A DNA stretch of 64,000 nt from the IMG/VR virus record IMGVR_UViG_3300022934_000005, positions 49,103 to 113,102 of that record; one strand, given 5' to 3'. The stretch comes from a virus. The translations under genes were made by a program, and so were the position numbers. The notes beneath the pieces are model-generated. The model searched no databases. It was given only the letters and a program-made list of their open reading frames with translations, and had not been told where the DNA came from. This document shows positions 52,674 to 61,411 of this stretch, piece after piece. How positions within the stretch are numbered: position 1 is the stretch's first letter; every line of letters starts with the position of its first letter.

Positions 52674-54716
52674 ATGGCATACACAGTTAGATATACGGAC
52701 TTAGCAAACAAAGGAAGCGTTGTAGTTGAAGACAACACTATCAACGAACAGACTAGTTTGCAATTACCAGGCAGAAATACAACTGCTTATGGAACTGCCA
52801 TTGCTGAAAACTTTTTACATCTATTAGAAAATTTTGCTTTTAATAGTGCTCCTGATAATCCTGTTGAAGGACAATTATGGTACGATACAACACCGGGTGT
52901 TGATCAATTAAAAATTTATGACGGTACTAACTGGGTTAGTGCATCAGGTTTAAAGAAAGGCAACACACAACCAGCGGCAAACCAATCAGTTGTTGGCGAC
53001 TTGTGGGTTGACACAGATAATCAACAGTTATACTTGTACACTGGTGCAGGTTGGATCTTAGTAGGACCAACTTTCTCAGATGGATTAGCAACAGGTGCTA
53101 GAGCATCTTCAATTATTGGTACAGACAATGTAACATATACAGTTATTATTATTGAAGTAAGAGCAAAAACAGTAGCAATTATCGCAAGTAATGCCTTTAC
53201 TCCAAAGACAACACTTGAAGGCTTTACATCTATTAAGCCAGGATATAATTTAAGTAATGCTGATATTACAGGACAAGGTGTCGGTAAGTTTTACGGTACA
53301 TCAGAAAAAGCAGAAGCATTAATTGTTAATGGTGAATCTGTACCGGCAAGTAACTTTGTAAGAAGCGATCAAGAAACACCGTCAACTGTTCCATTAAGAA
53401 TTAAAGCCAACGGCGGCCTAACAGTTGGTGCTGATAGTGCGATGAACATTGGTATTGAAGGCCAAGCAGGTATTATTTCGCACAGAACATCAGGATCAAA
53501 CATCGACGTTCGTGTTAATAACGAAGGAGAAACAACAACAGTTATTCGTGTTGATTCAACAGCAAAAGTTGGTATTAACAATTTATCACCAGACCAAAGT
53601 TTAGACGTTGTAGGTAACATTCAAACAGATAGTAAAATACTTGTTGAAGGTGTAACAGATTCATCGTCAATTAGTACAGGATCAATTATCACTAAAGGTG
53701 GTGTTGGTATTGCTAAAAAACTTTTTGTAGGAAGCGATACAAATATTGCAGGGTTATTAACAGCAGGTAATATTGTTCCTAACATTACTGTAACACGTAA
53801 CTTGGGTACACAGAATGAACAATGGTTAAATGTTTTTGCACAAAACTTTGTAGGTAACTTAACAGGTAACGTTACAGGTGCTGTTAGTGGTAGATCAGGA
53901 TCTACAGATAAACTTGCTTCAGCAACAACATTTAGATTAGTTGGTGACGTAAGTGCTCCAGAATTTACGTTCGACGGACAAGACGAATCCGTTAAAACTT
54001 TTGATACAACAATTAGTAACACATTCTTAGCAACAAAACCTGAGAAGGGCGAGTCACAAACAACAGACGAATTCATTTTTAATAGAACTACTCCAGACAC
54101 AGAAGGCGATACTGGTGTATTTAAAATTAGCCGAACTAACCTATTTAAAGCGATCCCTACACTCCCAATTGGAATGATTACTCCATTCGGCGGATTAATT
54201 ATGCCAGATGATTGGTTATTGTGCGATGGTAGAGAAATCTTAATTGCAGAATACCAGAACTTGTTTAACGTAATCAAGTATAACTTTAAAGATCAAACAC
54301 TTGTTTCCGCAGGTAGATTTGCACTACCAGATCTACGTGGTAGATTTGCATTAGGACTTGACGACATGGGCGGAGAAAGTGCAAACCGTGTAACAAGTTC
54401 AGCGGCTGACACATTAGGTAACGTTGAAGGTTCAGAAAGCAAACAAATTGCTACACAGAACTTACCAGAACACGAACACGATTTAAGAGGTCCTACAGGA
54501 GACCAATACTACACAATTAGAGATATTACAGGAACTCCAAATGACCCACAAGGTATTGTTTATGATGCTCCAACTGGTACAGGAGCAGGACAAGCATATC
54601 CATCATCAGGTGGTATATTAACTAACCAAGGATTAGGGCAGGCGTTAAATGTTATGAACCCGTATATGGCGTTGAACTATATTATATACGCAGGTGAAAA
54701 TACAGGGAATCTATAA
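52674..54716 (+). CDS. Tail-fibre protein with C-terminal tail-collar domain, 680 aa
   Basis: N-terminal ~110 residues form the anchor shared with the next two genes (AENFLHLLENFAFNSAPDNP; VEGQLWYDTTPGVDQLKIYD). The middle is fibrous. From about residue 497 it holds a tail-collar domain: PIGMITPFGGLIMPDDWLLC, then DG-REIL...F-x-LPDLRGRFALG and NLPEHEHDLRG near 600. Collar domains occur at the tips of phage short tail fibres (T4 gp12 and relatives). Last codon overlaps the next ATG (TAATG), so the fibres are translationally coupled. Probably receptor-contacting. Confidence 0.9.
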   Translation: MAYTVRYTDLANKGSVVVEDNTINEQTSLQLPGRNTTAYGTAIAENFLHLLENFAFNSAPDNPVEGQLWYDTTPGVDQLKIYDGTNWVSASGLKKGNTQPAANQSVVGDLWVDTDNQQLYLYTGAGWILVGPTFSDGLATGARASSIIGTDNVTYTVIIIEVRAKTVAIIASNAFTPKTTLEGFTSIKPGYNLSNADITGQGVGKFYGTSEKAEALIVNGESVPASNFVRSDQETPSTVPLRIKANGGLTVGADSAMNIGIEGQAGIISHRTSGSNIDVRVNNEGETTTVIRVDSTAKVGINNLSPDQSLDVVGNIQTDSKILVEGVTDSSSISTGSIITKGGVGIAKKLFVGSDTNIAGLLTAGNIVPNITVTRNLGTQNEQWLNVFAQNFVGNLTGNVTGAVSGRSGSTDKLASATTFRLVGDVSAPEFTFDGQDESVKTFDTTISNTFLATKPEKGESQTTDEFIFNRTTPDTEGDTGVFKISRTNLFKAIPTLPIGMITPFGGLIMPDDWLLCDGREILIAEYQNLFNVIKYNFKDQTLVSAGRFALPDLRGRFALGLDDMGGESANRVTSSAADTLGNVEGSESKQIATQNLPEHEHDLRGPTGDQYYTIRDITGTPNDPQGIVYDAPTGTGAGQAYPSSGGILTNQGLGQALNVMNPYMALNYIIYAGENTGNL

Positions 54717-56524
54717 TGAGTTATAAATTAAATAAAACAGATGGAAGTTTGCTTGTAGATTTAGTAGATGGCGTACTAGATACAACAACTACTGACATCT
54801 CTTTAATTGGTAAAAACTACAGCGGCTTTGGTGAAGCATTTAACGAAAACTTAATTAGACTATTAGAAAATTTTGCTAGAAGTACAGCACCGACTAGGCC
54901 ACTAACTGGTCAAATCTGGTATGATACATCTGAACAAAGATTAAAAGTTTATAACGGTGAAGAATTTAGAACATCAGGTGGTCCAATTGTTGCTAACAGC
55001 CAACCTTCGAATATTGTTGCAGGTGACCTTTGGATTAACAACGAAACTAATCAATTATTTTTTAGTAAAAACGGAAGTGATTTAGAATTAGCAGGTCCAA
55101 TTTGGACTGCTGGACAAGGCACTACAGGATTTAAATCTGTCACACTACTTGATACACAAAATAACAGTAAAGTTATTTTAGAAATGTGGATGGCAGGAGT
55201 ACTTGTAGGTGTATGGAGTTCAAGCGAATTTGTTCCGGCACCGGCATACGCAATCACAGGATTAGACAGAGTACTAAAAGGATTTAATGTACTAGCAGAT
55301 GAATTCCACTTTAGAGGTAGAGCAACTGCTTCAGAAACACTTATTACACAAAATGGTATTGCAAAAGGTGCAAACGCATTCCTACCTACAGACGCCGATG
55401 GTGTTACAGTTGGTGCATTAACTGTTGCAAACTCTTCGGGTATTACAATTGGTGTTTCACAGAATAATCAACAAAAAGTTGTTGGTACAACATTTATTTC
55501 AGAAAACCAACTTTCAAATCATGATTATAAAATTAGGGTTAGAAAGACAACAGGATTTGTTGACGCTATTACTATTGATACTAGTGAATCAGCAATTGGT
55601 ATTTTCCAATCAAATCCGCAATACACATTACACGTAGGCGGATCAATGAAAGTTGACGGTGAACTATTATTACAATCACCGGCTGTTAACATTGAAACAC
55701 AAAATTTAAGAGTTGAAGATAAAAATATTGAACTTGCAGTAACTAGTGATAGTACAGTATTAAATGATGCAAGTATCGATTCAGGTGGTATTATTCTAAA
55801 AGGTAGTGCCGGCGATAAAGAATGGATTTGGAAAAACTTTGGCAAATGGTGGGAGTCAAGTGAAAACATCAACGTCCGTGATACTAAAGGTTATTACGCA
55901 GACGGTGTTGAAGTTCTTAACAAAACAGAAATCGGTTCAACAGTTACAGATGCACTAGGACTAAACAGAATTGGTACACTACAATATCTAAATGTAGATG
56001 ATGTTAACATTAACGGTAGTAAAATTGCAAATAGCACAGGTCCGTTACAATTAGAAAGTAATGGTGCTATTACAATTACTAACAATCAAAAAATTACAGG
56101 ACTTGCTGAACCAACAGATAATACAGATGCGGCAACCAAGTTTTATGTTGATGACCAAATTAACATTGAACCGGTTGTAATGAGTTTAGATATTACAGGC
56201 TTAAATAACTCACAAATTGCTTCAATTATTGAGGACATTTATCCAGCAGGTAACAAGAAAGCAGGAACTTATGCTTATGTAGCAACAACAACACTAACTG
56301 GTGCTACGGTTACAGGTGTTGATGTTGACTCTGTTAAGAATATTTCAAGGATTGCAGTTGATTCAAATGGCGTACAAAACGAATCAGTTGTACAGGATAT
56401 ATCATTTGCGTCAGCAACTGGTGCTGTTAATGCATCCGTTTCAAGGGGATTAAAACGCTTTGTCGTATCCACAGGACAATGGCAGTTTGACACAGATCTT
56501 GGATCTAGTGGTGGATTGTGGTAA
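54716..56524 (+). CDS. Tail-fibre paralogue, 602 aa
   Basis: Shares the anchor (ISLIGKNYSGFGEAFNENLI, RLLENFARSTAPTRPLTGQI, WYDTS...LKVYNG) with the genes on either side, but ends differently. Middle has VGTTFISENQLSNHDYKIRV near residue 260 and a TLHVGGSMKVDGELLLQSPA strand segment near 303; the C-terminus is beta-rich (VSRGLKRFVVSTGQWQFDTD). No collar domain. Likely a second fibre or whisker occupying an equivalent docking site. Confidence 0.86.
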   Translation: MSYKLNKTDGSLLVDLVDGVLDTTTTDISLIGKNYSGFGEAFNENLIRLLENFARSTAPTRPLTGQIWYDTSEQRLKVYNGEEFRTSGGPIVANSQPSNIVAGDLWINNETNQLFFSKNGSDLELAGPIWTAGQGTTGFKSVTLLDTQNNSKVILEMWMAGVLVGVWSSSEFVPAPAYAITGLDRVLKGFNVLADEFHFRGRATASETLITQNGIAKGANAFLPTDADGVTVGALTVANSSGITIGVSQNNQQKVVGTTFISENQLSNHDYKIRVRKTTGFVDAITIDTSESAIGIFQSNPQYTLHVGGSMKVDGELLLQSPAVNIETQNLRVEDKNIELAVTSDSTVLNDASIDSGGIILKGSAGDKEWIWKNFGKWWESSENINVRDTKGYYADGVEVLNKTEIGSTVTDALGLNRIGTLQYLNVDDVNINGSKIANSTGPLQLESNGAITITNNQKITGLAEPTDNTDAATKFYVDDQINIEPVVMSLDITGLNNSQIASIIEDIYPAGNKKAGTYAYVATTTLTGATVTGVDVDSVKNISRIAVDSNGVQNESVVQDISFASATGAVNASVSRGLKRFVVSTGQWQFDTDLGSSGGLW

Positions 56525-56526
56525 AA

Positions 56527-56534
56527 GATAAATA
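56527..56534 (+). promoter_or_regulatory. Late promoter (GATAAATA)
   Basis: Plus-strand GATAAATA 22 nt before the ATG at 56557, in the gap between two fibre paralogues. Confidence 0.7.
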
Positions 56535-56556
56535 GTAACATAGGGGTTAAAAAGAA

Positions 56557-58044
56557 ATGGCATATACTATTGATAGATACAACGGCACTACACTAACAGT
56601 AGTCCAAGACGGAACTGTAGACCAGACTACGGACATTAAACTTGTCGGTAAAAACTACGCTGGATACGGTGAAATTCAAAACGAGAATTTTTTACATTTA
56701 TTAGAAAACTTTAGCGGAGCAAACCAACCTCCCAAAGCCATTTCAGGACAGGTTTGGTATGATTCTTCTTCAAGTAAATTAAAATTTTACGATGGTTCTA
56801 AGTTTAGAACAACAGGTGGTGCAGAAGTTAGTGCTACAGCCCCAGCAGGTTTAGCGACTGGAGACCTTTGGTGGGATTCAGCAAACGAGCAATTATATGC
56901 TTACAGCGGAACAGGTTATGTGCTAATTGGTCCACAAGGTGCAGGTACTACAGTTACACAGATGGTATCAGCATCAGTTAGAGATACAACAAACACAAAC
57001 AGAGTGATTATTAAAGCCGTTGTCAACGATGAAGTAATTTACATCATTAGTGGAGCAACATTTACTATTGACTCAACAGATCCGCAAAACGCAATTACAG
57101 GATTTGACGTAGTTAAAAAAGGCTTAACATTAAGAAACACACAAAACGCAACAGGCGGTGTTACAAGTACTACTGATTACTATTGGGGTACAGCAAGTAA
57201 CTCATTAAAACTTGGCGGTTATACCGCATCAGACTTTGCACTAGCAGGATCAGGATCATTTACATCACTTGTTAGTTTTGCAGATGCAGGTATTTCAATT
57301 GGTGATTCAAACGATCTTAAGATTTTTATTGAAAATGACAACGAAGGTGTTATTAAAAATGACGTAGGACGTAAAATTCACGTTAGAGTTGATAATGCAC
57401 AGGGTGTTGAGCAATCAGTATTTACAGTTGAAGATACAGGTGTAATGCCAGGTGCAAATAACACATACGATTTTGGTACAAACGTTGCTAGATTTGCAAC
57501 GATGTATGCAACAACATTTGACGGTGAAGCAACTTCCGCACAAACAATGAAAGTTGGTGCTAACTATCGTTATCCAGATACTGCGTCAACATTTAATACT
57601 GTTGCTGTTAGAGATGGTGCAGGTAACTTACTTGCAAACGAATTTACAGGTGTTGCTTCAAGTGCAAAATACGCTGACTTAGCAGAGAAATATACTACAG
57701 GAACAGATCTTCCGGTAGGTACTATTGTTGCTGTATGTGATGGAATTGAAGATGTTGAAGGTGCTGAAGTAGAACCAGCAGAAGCAGGATCAATTCCAGT
57801 AGGAGTTGTTTCAGATGCACCAGCATACTTAATGAACAGCGAAGCAGAAGGTCAAGCAATTGGTCTTAAAGGTCGTGTTCCAGTAAGAGTAAAAGGGTTA
57901 ATTAACAAAGGCGAAGCAGTTTACGTTGATATGGATGGTGTAGGTCATTCGGTCAAAGGTGAATATATAGTGGGCGTTGCTTTAGAAACTTTCGAACCAG
58001 AAGGTGACGAAGAAGGCCTAGTAGAATGTATATTGAAGGTATAA
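56557..58044 (+). CDS. Tail-fibre paralogue with distinct C-terminal domain, 495 aa
   Basis: Third copy of the anchor (IKLVGKNYAGYGEIQNENFL, HLLENFSGANQPPKAISGQV, WYDSSSSKLKFYDG). The C-terminal domain, from about residue 370, runs AKYADLAEKYTTGTDLPVGT, then PVGVVSDAPAYLMNSEAEGQ and GLKGRVPVRVKGLINKGEAV. It resembles compact C-terminal domains of phage fibres that act in folding or self-cleavage (Peptidase_G2-like); that link is tentative. Late promoter 22 nt upstream, so it can be made separately from the two preceding paralogues. Confidence 0.86.
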   Translation: MAYTIDRYNGTTLTVVQDGTVDQTTDIKLVGKNYAGYGEIQNENFLHLLENFSGANQPPKAISGQVWYDSSSSKLKFYDGSKFRTTGGAEVSATAPAGLATGDLWWDSANEQLYAYSGTGYVLIGPQGAGTTVTQMVSASVRDTTNTNRVIIKAVVNDEVIYIISGATFTIDSTDPQNAITGFDVVKKGLTLRNTQNATGGVTSTTDYYWGTASNSLKLGGYTASDFALAGSGSFTSLVSFADAGISIGDSNDLKIFIENDNEGVIKNDVGRKIHVRVDNAQGVEQSVFTVEDTGVMPGANNTYDFGTNVARFATMYATTFDGEATSAQTMKVGANYRYPDTASTFNTVAVRDGAGNLLANEFTGVASSAKYADLAEKYTTGTDLPVGTIVAVCDGIEDVEGAEVEPAEAGSIPVGVVSDAPAYLMNSEAEGQAIGLKGRVPVRVKGLINKGEAVYVDMDGVGHSVKGEYIVGVALETFEPEGDEEGLVECILKV

Positions 58045-58050
58045 AGTAAA

Positions 58051-58443
58051 ATGGCAATCACAAGAAACATAAACCCAAATAGACCGCAAAGAGGCAAAAG
58101 GTCTGTAAAACTAACAGGAGAAGCGTCTCCGCAAGAAATACCTCTAACTGCTGGCACGGTGACATTGATTGCCAACGGCTCAGGAACAACCTTTACACTG
58201 GCTAATGGTCAAGAAGGACAGATGATGACCTTTGTGGCAAGTTCAGATGGTGCTGGCAACATAAACGATATTAGAGTAAACTGTAGAGCAAGATACGCAT
58301 TTGACAGCGGCGGCACAAGAATCACAGGGTCAAGTAGCACAGCAGAATGGGCACCATTCACGGCTTCACAAGAACATTCAATGGCCTGGGCAGTATTCAC
58401 AGATGGCGAATGGTGTTGGAGTCAAGGTACTAACGAGGAATAA
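58051..58443 (+). CDS. Small virion-associated protein, 130 aa
   Basis: Begins MAITRNINPNRPQRGKRSVK with a basic, Pro-containing tail, then a beta-rich domain (GTVTLIANGSGTTFTLANGQ; SMAWAVFTDGEWCWSQGTNE). The aromatic, strand-rich C-terminus suggests a small fibre-tip or fibre-cap domain. It follows the third fibre by 7 nt and precedes another structural gene by 11 nt, so all three are cotranscribed. No enzymatic motif. Confidence 0.78.
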   Translation: MAITRNINPNRPQRGKRSVKLTGEASPQEIPLTAGTVTLIANGSGTTFTLANGQEGQMMTFVASSDGAGNINDIRVNCRARYAFDSGGTRITGSSSTAEWAPFTASQEHSMAWAVFTDGEWCWSQGTNEE

Positions 58444-58453
58444 GGAATAGACA

Positions 58454-59344
58454 ATGGCAGTCGGTGATATTATTACAGCCGCAAGGTATAACAACTTGCA
58501 ATCTCGTGTAGCAACAGTAATGGGAGTAGGCTCCGGTGATGACGGATATGGTCAAAACCTAGCAAGTTCTCAGGTAGCAACTAACGCTATTGTGTTAGCA
58601 ACAGATATGCAAACACTTTATACTGACTTAGCAAACGCCAGAATTCACCAAACAGGTACACAGCCTACAGAAATTGCTTTTATTAATCAATCAGACATTA
58701 TTCTTGATAGTGATACTATTAACAAAAAAGGTGTTGTACAGTTTGAAAACTTAACTACTTCAGCAGAAAATGACAAATTTGTTATTGCTGGTTCACAAGC
58801 AAGTGCAGAACCAGGAGTACAAGCACAGTACACACAAAACTGGAATGGTACTTTATCTCATATTTTTGATGTAGTATTTGCAGATGCAGATCATCGTAGA
58901 CAGTATTTCAATGCAGGTGGCGAAATTAGACTTGCGTCTAATATTACATATACAGGAACTAGTGCTAAAACTATTGACTGGATGACAATGTTGGTAAACA
59001 TTGGTACAGTTAAATTTAACTACACGTCAACACTTCCAACAGGAACTGGTACTGGTAGTGCAATTGGTTTCCATGATCTTACAACAGGTCCACAACAAGT
59101 GTTTATTAAAAACGGTAGCGGAAACTATGCCGCAAACAACTATAAAATCGAAGCACAACTAAATGGTACTACTAGTGTTAGATTTACAGTAACGTTTAAC
59201 GATGATAACACAGGTAACCCAAATACAGACGAAAACGTTTTGGGTACACTTAACAGCACAATTACTCAATTAAGAGCAACTGGTAATGCTGTTGAAGTCC
59301 AATCACCTACATATACTAACGAACCAAGTTCAAATCTAACTTAA
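58454..59344 (+). CDS. Virion structural protein, 296 aa
   Basis: Begins MAVGDIITAARYNNLQSRVA, with VMGVGSGDDGYGQNLASSQV next: a start pattern found in marine T4-like structural proteins. The helical N-terminal region (LATDMQTLYTDLANARIHQT) is followed by a beta-rich domain containing IFDVVFADADHRRQYFNAGG near residue 140. Last gene of the baseplate/fibre operon before a promoter region. Likely a fibre or baseplate-associated component; exact role unknown. Confidence 0.8.
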   Translation: MAVGDIITAARYNNLQSRVATVMGVGSGDDGYGQNLASSQVATNAIVLATDMQTLYTDLANARIHQTGTQPTEIAFINQSDIILDSDTINKKGVVQFENLTTSAENDKFVIAGSQASAEPGVQAQYTQNWNGTLSHIFDVVFADADHRRQYFNAGGEIRLASNITYTGTSAKTIDWMTMLVNIGTVKFNYTSTLPTGTGTGSAIGFHDLTTGPQQVFIKNGSGNYAANNYKIEAQLNGTTSVRFTVTFNDDNTGNPNTDENVLGTLNSTITQLRATGNAVEVQSPTYTNEPSSNLT

Positions 59345-59347
59345 TCC

Positions 59348-59376
59348 TTGCATTTTAGATCTAAATAGTGTATAAT
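59348..59376 (+). promoter_or_regulatory. Sigma70-type promoter with overlapping late element
   Basis: TTGCAT (59348-59353), 17-nt spacer, perfect TATAAT (59371-59376); the -35 is weak. A late-type TCTAAATA (59360-59367) lies inside the spacer, so this site may serve both early and late polymerase. Confidence 0.65.
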
Positions 59377-59381
59377 ACACT
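59367..59381. promoter_or_regulatory. Perfect dyad centred on a -10 element
   Basis: AGTGTAT-A-ATACACT is a perfect 7-bp inverted repeat covering TATAAT, flanked by AGATCT at 59357-59362 and 59387-59392. This is where a repressor operator would sit. Confidence 0.45.
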
Positions 59382-59393
59382 AAAGGAGATCTT

Positions 59394-59744
59394 ATGGACG
59401 AACGATTAGAAAAAGCATTAGACTTTGCCAATTATATGACTACCCTAAATAACCAAAAAAGAGTAGCAAAAGAAAAGTTCTATGAAACAAACGTCTATTA
59501 TTTTAATGGTGGACAATTTAGTGTAACAAAAGAACTACTAAACTTTTGTAATATGTTGGTACAGTCGGGTCAAGAAAACGTTGTGTTAATTGACGATAAT
59601 GATATTCCTGTACGTATTGAAAAAATTGATGACTTTTATAGCGAAGCATTAGACATTTATTTTACAGCAACTAACGAATATCACACAGAATACGAAAAAA
59701 TTAGAACTAACAGGAAAGTATCTGGACTTGTAGAGTATGAGTAA
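59394..59744 (+). CDS. Conserved small protein, 116 aa
   Basis: Begins MDERLEKALDFANYMTTLNN; mixed helix/strand with NVYYFNGGQFSVTKELLNFC (about residues 32-51) and VVLIDDNDIPVRIEKIDDFY. A family I recognise as recurring in marine T4-like phages, function unknown. Strong AAGGAG ribosome site and its own promoter region. Overlaps the following glycosyltransferase start by 8 nt (ATGAGTAA), so it opens the glycosyltransferase operon. Confidence 0.82.
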   Translation: MDERLEKALDFANYMTTLNNQKRVAKEKFYETNVYYFNGGQFSVTKELLNFCNMLVQSGQENVVLIDDNDIPVRIEKIDDFYSEALDIYFTATNEYHTEYEKIRTNRKVSGLVEYE

Positions 59745-60582
59745 AGGAGCATTAATTTTTGCTAGAAACAATGCTCAAATAGATTACATCAAACAAGCAC
59801 ACTTTTTAGCAAAACGTATTAAAATATATTTAGGTATACCTACAAGTATTGTTACAGACAGTATTGAATACTTGCATTCGGCGTATCCTGATTACCAAGA
59901 AGTGTGGGATAAAGTAATTGAAGTGCCTTTTCAACAAGGTATTAGTAACAAAAGATATTATGACGGAAGTAATGTCTTTAAAAACTTAGAATTTAAAAAC
60001 GACCTAAGAACACAAGCATACGATCTAACACCATATGACGAAACATTAATGTTGGATAGCGATTATATTATTGCTAACGATTTATTTAAAGAGTGTTTTA
60101 CATCAGACCACAATTTTCAAATATACAAAGATGCAAAAGATTTGTCAGGTTTTAGAGAAGTAGCAGAATTTAAAAATATTAGCGAAACAAGTGTTGACTT
60201 TTATTGGGCAACAGTAGTTTATTTTAAAAAGTGCAAAGAAGTAGAAACATATTTTAACTTAACAAAGCATATTCAAGAAAACTGGCAACACTATAACAGT
60301 ATATTTCAAATTAATAAAGGAACATTTCGCAACGATTGGGTGTTTAGTATTGCTATTCATATTATGAATGGTTATCAACATGGAGACTTTGCAACACCTC
60401 TGCCAGGAACAAAGTATTTTACTACTGATAGAGATATTCTATGGGAACTTGATAAAGAAAACTTTTTGTTCTTAATCGAAAAGAAAGACCATTTAGGAGA
60501 ATATACGCCTTTAAGGATTAAAGGTAGTAATGTACACGTTATGAACAAGTTTAGTTTAACAAGGATTATTGATAATGAGTAA
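59737..60582 (+). CDS. Glycosyltransferase-like protein A (GT-A fold, DxD)
   Basis: A 281-aa protein starting MSKGALIFARNNAQIDYIKQ. Nucleotide-sugar-type motif DSD at residues 107-109 in YDETLMLDSDYII, after LTPYDETLML; this arrangement resembles GT8-like transferases. It is a diverged copy of the next protein (same MSKG start, Y-I/V-KQA at 17-21, PYDET then D-x-D). The start ATG overlaps the previous stop by 8 nt. Probably transfers a sugar from a nucleotide-sugar; acceptor unknown. Could decorate virion proteins or host surface glycans. Confidence 0.8.
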   Translation: MSKGALIFARNNAQIDYIKQAHFLAKRIKIYLGIPTSIVTDSIEYLHSAYPDYQEVWDKVIEVPFQQGISNKRYYDGSNVFKNLEFKNDLRTQAYDLTPYDETLMLDSDYIIANDLFKECFTSDHNFQIYKDAKDLSGFREVAEFKNISETSVDFYWATVVYFKKCKEVETYFNLTKHIQENWQHYNSIFQINKGTFRNDWVFSIAIHIMNGYQHGDFATPLPGTKYFTTDRDILWELDKENFLFLIEKKDHLGEYTPLRIKGSNVHVMNKFSLTRIIDNE

Positions 60583-61411
60583 AGGATTTGTATTCATTGC
60601 ACAAAACAGTGAAGACGATTATGTAAAACAGGCTTGTTTGTTAGCAATGAGTTTACACGCTACACAAAAAGATCCTAAAATTTGCCTAATTACCAATGAC
60701 GAAGTTCCTGAAAAATATGTATCACTGTTTGATTGTATAAAAGAAATCCCCTGGGAAGATAGTGCAATAGAAGCAGAGTGGAAAGTACAGAATAGATGGA
60801 AAATTTATCATGCTAGTCCGTATGATGAAACTATTGTAATGGACACAGACATGGTTGTATTGCAAGATTTAGAAAGTTGGTGGAACTTTTTAAGTAATTA
60901 TGACCTATATTTTGTAAGCAAGGTGTTTACTTATAGAGGAGATGAAGTAGTAGATAACTATTATCGTAAAACTTTTATTGCTAACGAACTGCCAAACTTA
61001 TATGCAGGGTTTCATTACTTTAAAAAGAGTGATTTTGCAAAAGAATTTTATACTTGGTTAGAACTAGTTATGAATAACTGGGAACTATTTTATGGAAAAT
61101 ATGCTAAAGAACTATATCAGAAATCACTATCAGTAGATTTAAGTGCGGCTATTGTTGCAAAGATACTAGACTGTGAAGAAAAGATTACTAATAAGAAAGC
61201 AACCATACCAAGTTTTACACACATGAAGCCTAGAATACAAGGTTGGTACAATCCAAGTGCTACTTGGCAAAGTAGAGTTGGTAGTTATCTAACAGATGAC
61301 CTTAAATTAAAAATAGGAAATCATGCTCAAACAGGCATTTTTCATTATACTGAAAAAACGTTTGCATCAAAAGATAAGATTTCAAAGTATGAAGGAGTGT
61401 TAAAACTATGA
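60575..61411 (+). CDS. Glycosyltransferase-like protein B (GT-A fold, DxD)
   Basis: A TTG-initiated frame extends 2 codons upstream, but the ATG at 60575 is preferred: it gives MSKGFVFIAQNSEDDYVKQA and overlaps the upstream stop by 8 nt in the same ATGAGTAA arrangement as its paralogue. 278 aa. DTD at residues 90-92 in YDETIVMDTDMVV is the metal/nucleotide-sugar motif; FTHMKPRIQGW near 215 resembles the C-terminal His/Lys/Trp motif of GT8-like enzymes. Tandem duplication of A and B is likely. Catalytic residues look intact. Confidence 0.83.
   Translation: MSKGFVFIAQNSEDDYVKQACLLAMSLHATQKDPKICLITNDEVPEKYVSLFDCIKEIPWEDSAIEAEWKVQNRWKIYHASPYDETIVMDTDMVVLQDLESWWNFLSNYDLYFVSKVFTYRGDEVVDNYYRKTFIANELPNLYAGFHYFKKSDFAKEFYTWLELVMNNWELFYGKYAKELYQKSLSVDLSAAIVAKILDCEEKITNKKATIPSFTHMKPRIQGWYNPSATWQSRVGSYLTDDLKLKIGNHAQTGIFHYTEKTFASKDKISKYEGVLKL

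Noticed and set aside
60569-60574. TTG start two codons upstream of glycosyltransferase B
   Set aside because: The ATG at 60575 reproduces the ATGAGTAA overlap of its paralogue and is the better start.
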